From: JBDHUX01 sp039809405
GTDB taxonomy: Bacteria > Patescibacteriota > Gracilibacteria > Absconditabacterales > Absconditicoccaceae
Direction: 5' to 3'
Length of the DNA stretch: 9,844 bases
Assembly: GCA_039809405.1 (NCBI GenBank)
Contig: JBDHUX010000032.1
Coordinates: 1-9,844, forward strand
Shown in pieces: positions 8,657 to 9,844 of this stretch. Numbering within the stretch: position 1 is the stretch's first letter; each line of letters begins with the position of its first letter. A program made the position numbers and the translations under genes. Below the pieces are notes generated by a model. That model was not told the origin of the DNA. It was given only the letters and a program-made list of their open reading frames with translations, and made no database searches.

Positions 8657-9133
8657 CTAATCTATTATAGACATGGCTTTTTGTACATTGATATCTTTTT
8701 GCACTTGCTCATAGGCAGCACGAAATATATTTCTTAAGTCAGTATAAGGGACAAGATTTAGTACAGTATGTATATCAGCTCGTTTGTAATTGCCAGTAAA
8801 TCACTCTTCTAATCTTATATATGGATCATCTCGATCTCATTCATAATACACAAGGAAGTACGATATTACTTTACCCTCTCTATCGTTATCAAATACCATA
8901 TTTTTTAACTCTGTATCTCCAAGAAGTTTTTTTATATGAAGCTTATTTATATCCATAGATGTTTCTTCGCTTATTTCTCTGACGCAAGTTAATTCCTTGC
9001 TCTCATTCTCGATCATTTTGCCTTTTGGAGCTACTCGCTCTATCTTACCAGATATGGCTTTTCTTTTCACGATAAAAAATAATGGTTGTCCATCTTTTAC
9101 TTTATATACAACTCATCATACAGACTTGATCAT
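8657..9133 (-). CDS. Nudix hydrolase, 158 aa
   Basis: Nudix enzymes hydrolyse nucleoside diphosphates linked to another group (damaged dNTPs, dinucleoside polyphosphates, ADP-ribose). The N-terminal strand SVGGVVYKV (residues 4-12) and IVKRK (21-25) lead into PKGK (36-39) and the Nudix box: Gly38, Glu44, Arg52-Glu53 and Glu56-Glu57, matching Gx5Ex7REUxEE. The box glycine that should follow is Ser59. The metal-binding glutamates are intact. The PKG form recalls MutT and Ap4A hydrolases, but the substrate cannot be read from this. ATG at 9131-9133 is chosen over the internal GTG at 9070 because the first 21 residues form the conserved first Nudix strands; two adjacent TGA codons (Gly6, Gly7) hide this start under the standard code. 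A TATAAT lies only 10 bases before the ATG, hinting at a very short leader. It heads the Nudix-M16 pair and ends in TAG. Confidence 0.9.
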
Positions 9134-9254
9134 AAAAGTATATATTATAATATTATTTTGTTTGATATTTATCTGATTATTTTACTATTTTATAACTACT
9201 CCAAATTATTAGATTTTAGATTGATTATATTAAGATAGTAAGAAAAATTTATCT

Positions 9255-9331
9255 TGGAGGTACCGACGGGATTCGAACCCGTGAACGAAAGTTTTGCAGA
9301 CTCCGCCATTGGACCACTCTGGCACAGTACC
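9255..9331 (-). tRNA. tRNA-Cys, anticodon GCA, with encoded CCA
   Basis: On the minus strand the acceptor stem GGTACTG pairs with CGGTACC (one G-U), and the T arm is ACGGG TTCGAAT CCCGT. The anticodon loop CTGCAAA gives GCA, reading UGU and UGC. The discriminator is U, the identity base of cysteine tRNAs, followed by an encoded CCA. The anticodon stem GGAGT/ACTTT has two G-U pairs and the D stem is short. A plus-strand frame across this gene is antisense to the tRNA and not a gene. Confidence 0.93.
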
Positions 9332-9844
9332 AAAAAATATTCATATTTTATAGTCGTCTTATACGATACTTATTTCGGATATTTTATCAAGGAGAAAAAT
9401 CATCATCTCAGTTTTGATTGGTGTATGAGTAGACTATGTTTGATCGTAGTCTTGATATATGAGGTATTTATAAAAAGGGCTTGTAATTATATATGTTTCT
9501 ATTTTATATATCACTTGTTTTTAAAGACAAAGAGGTCTCCAAATTAAAATAAGTGTTAGATTAAGCTTTTGCTCATTATTACATATTTTTCTAATTCTTC
9601 TTTATCTTTTTTGATTATTTTGTTGTCTTGTGTTTCTTGTAAAATATCACATCAAAATAAAACAAAAGTATTTTATTTAAACATTTGTAAACTACTCCAA
9701 ATGGAAATTTATCACTCCTCTGACTAGTTCTTGTAAAAATATTATTATAGTTTAAATATAACTTATATGTAAAATAATAACAGGTTGTGTGCATGACAAT
9801 AATTATTATATAGGGTAATTTATATCCTTTATATCTATTATTAT
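9332..9844. other. Gene-poor AT-rich stretch at the right edge
   Basis: I see no gene I can name in these 513 bases. Two minus-strand open frames overlap: 9615-9794 (59 codons from an ATG, TAA stop) and 9556-9672 (38 codons, no start, TAA stop, ending in a charged KKDKEELEKYVIMSKSLI tail). Their overlap could mean a frameshifted gene remnant, but with only two stop codons chance frames of this size are common. A hairpin AGACTATG/CGTAGTCT (9431-9452, 6-base loop, one G-U) has no T tract. An AAGGAG at 9390-9395 has no suitably spaced start codon. Confidence 0.4.

Noticed and set aside
9254..9547. 97-codon plus-strand frame beginning MEVPTGFEPV
   Set aside because: Its first third is the antisense of tRNA-Cys; the TGFEPV-type peptide is a well-known artefact of translating tRNA genes. 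The remainder is AT-rich hydrophobic noise.
9194..9702. 13-base direct repeat AACTACTCCAAAT at 9194-9206 and 9690-9702
   Set aside because: A repeat of this length is expected about once by chance in 10 kb of AT-rich DNA; flanks do not match.
1..9844. Mycoplasma-type code (UGA as Trp)
   Set aside because: UGA positions align with invariant glycines, not tryptophans, and TGG is used for Trp.
1..9844. CRISPR array, insertion sequence or prophage
   Set aside because: No regularly spaced repeats, transposase, integrase or phage genes are visible; the content is mostly housekeeping.

Overview
This is an AT-rich bacterial window in which UGA is read as glycine (genetic code 25). That points to the Candidate Phyla Radiation lineages Absconditabacteria (SR1) or Gracilibacteria (BD1-5/GN02). 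The sequence shows it directly. With UGA as stop, nearly every gene breaks into pieces. With UGA as Gly, full-length proteins appear with UGA exactly at invariant glycines: the MnmA PP-loop SGGVDS, the MurG GGGTGGH loop and the RecJ YGGHKQAGG motif. TGG is still used for Trp, so this is not the mycoplasma code. Stops are TAA or TAG only, and no gene start has a clear Shine-Dalgarno motif.

Layout from left to right: murG (minus, runs off the left edge); tRNA-Val(GAC) (plus); an unknown 230-aa gene (minus) with its own promoter and terminator; mnmA (plus) with a TTGACA/TATGAT promoter; an unknown 563-aa gene (plus) whose C-terminal half resembles a divergent RelA/SpoT-type nucleotidyltransferase; and a strong bidirectional terminator at 5101-5125 where opposing transcripts meet. 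The right half is a minus-strand series read from high to low coordinates: tRNA-Cys(GCA), a Nudix hydrolase, an M16 zinc peptidase, recJ, and a 107-aa protein resembling the Nfu N-terminal domain. The last ~510 bases (9332-9844) hold no gene I can name.

The recognised genes are mostly housekeeping: peptidoglycan lipid II synthesis (MurG), wobble-uridine thiolation of tRNA (MnmA), single-strand DNA repair and recombination (RecJ), nucleotide sanitation or signalling (Nudix) and peptide processing (M16). They do not form one pathway. The least explained parts are the 563-aa RelA/SpoT-like protein, a 13-bp-arm inverted repeat directly after mnmA, and a 107-aa gene that avoids the UGA-Gly codon its neighbours use heavily.
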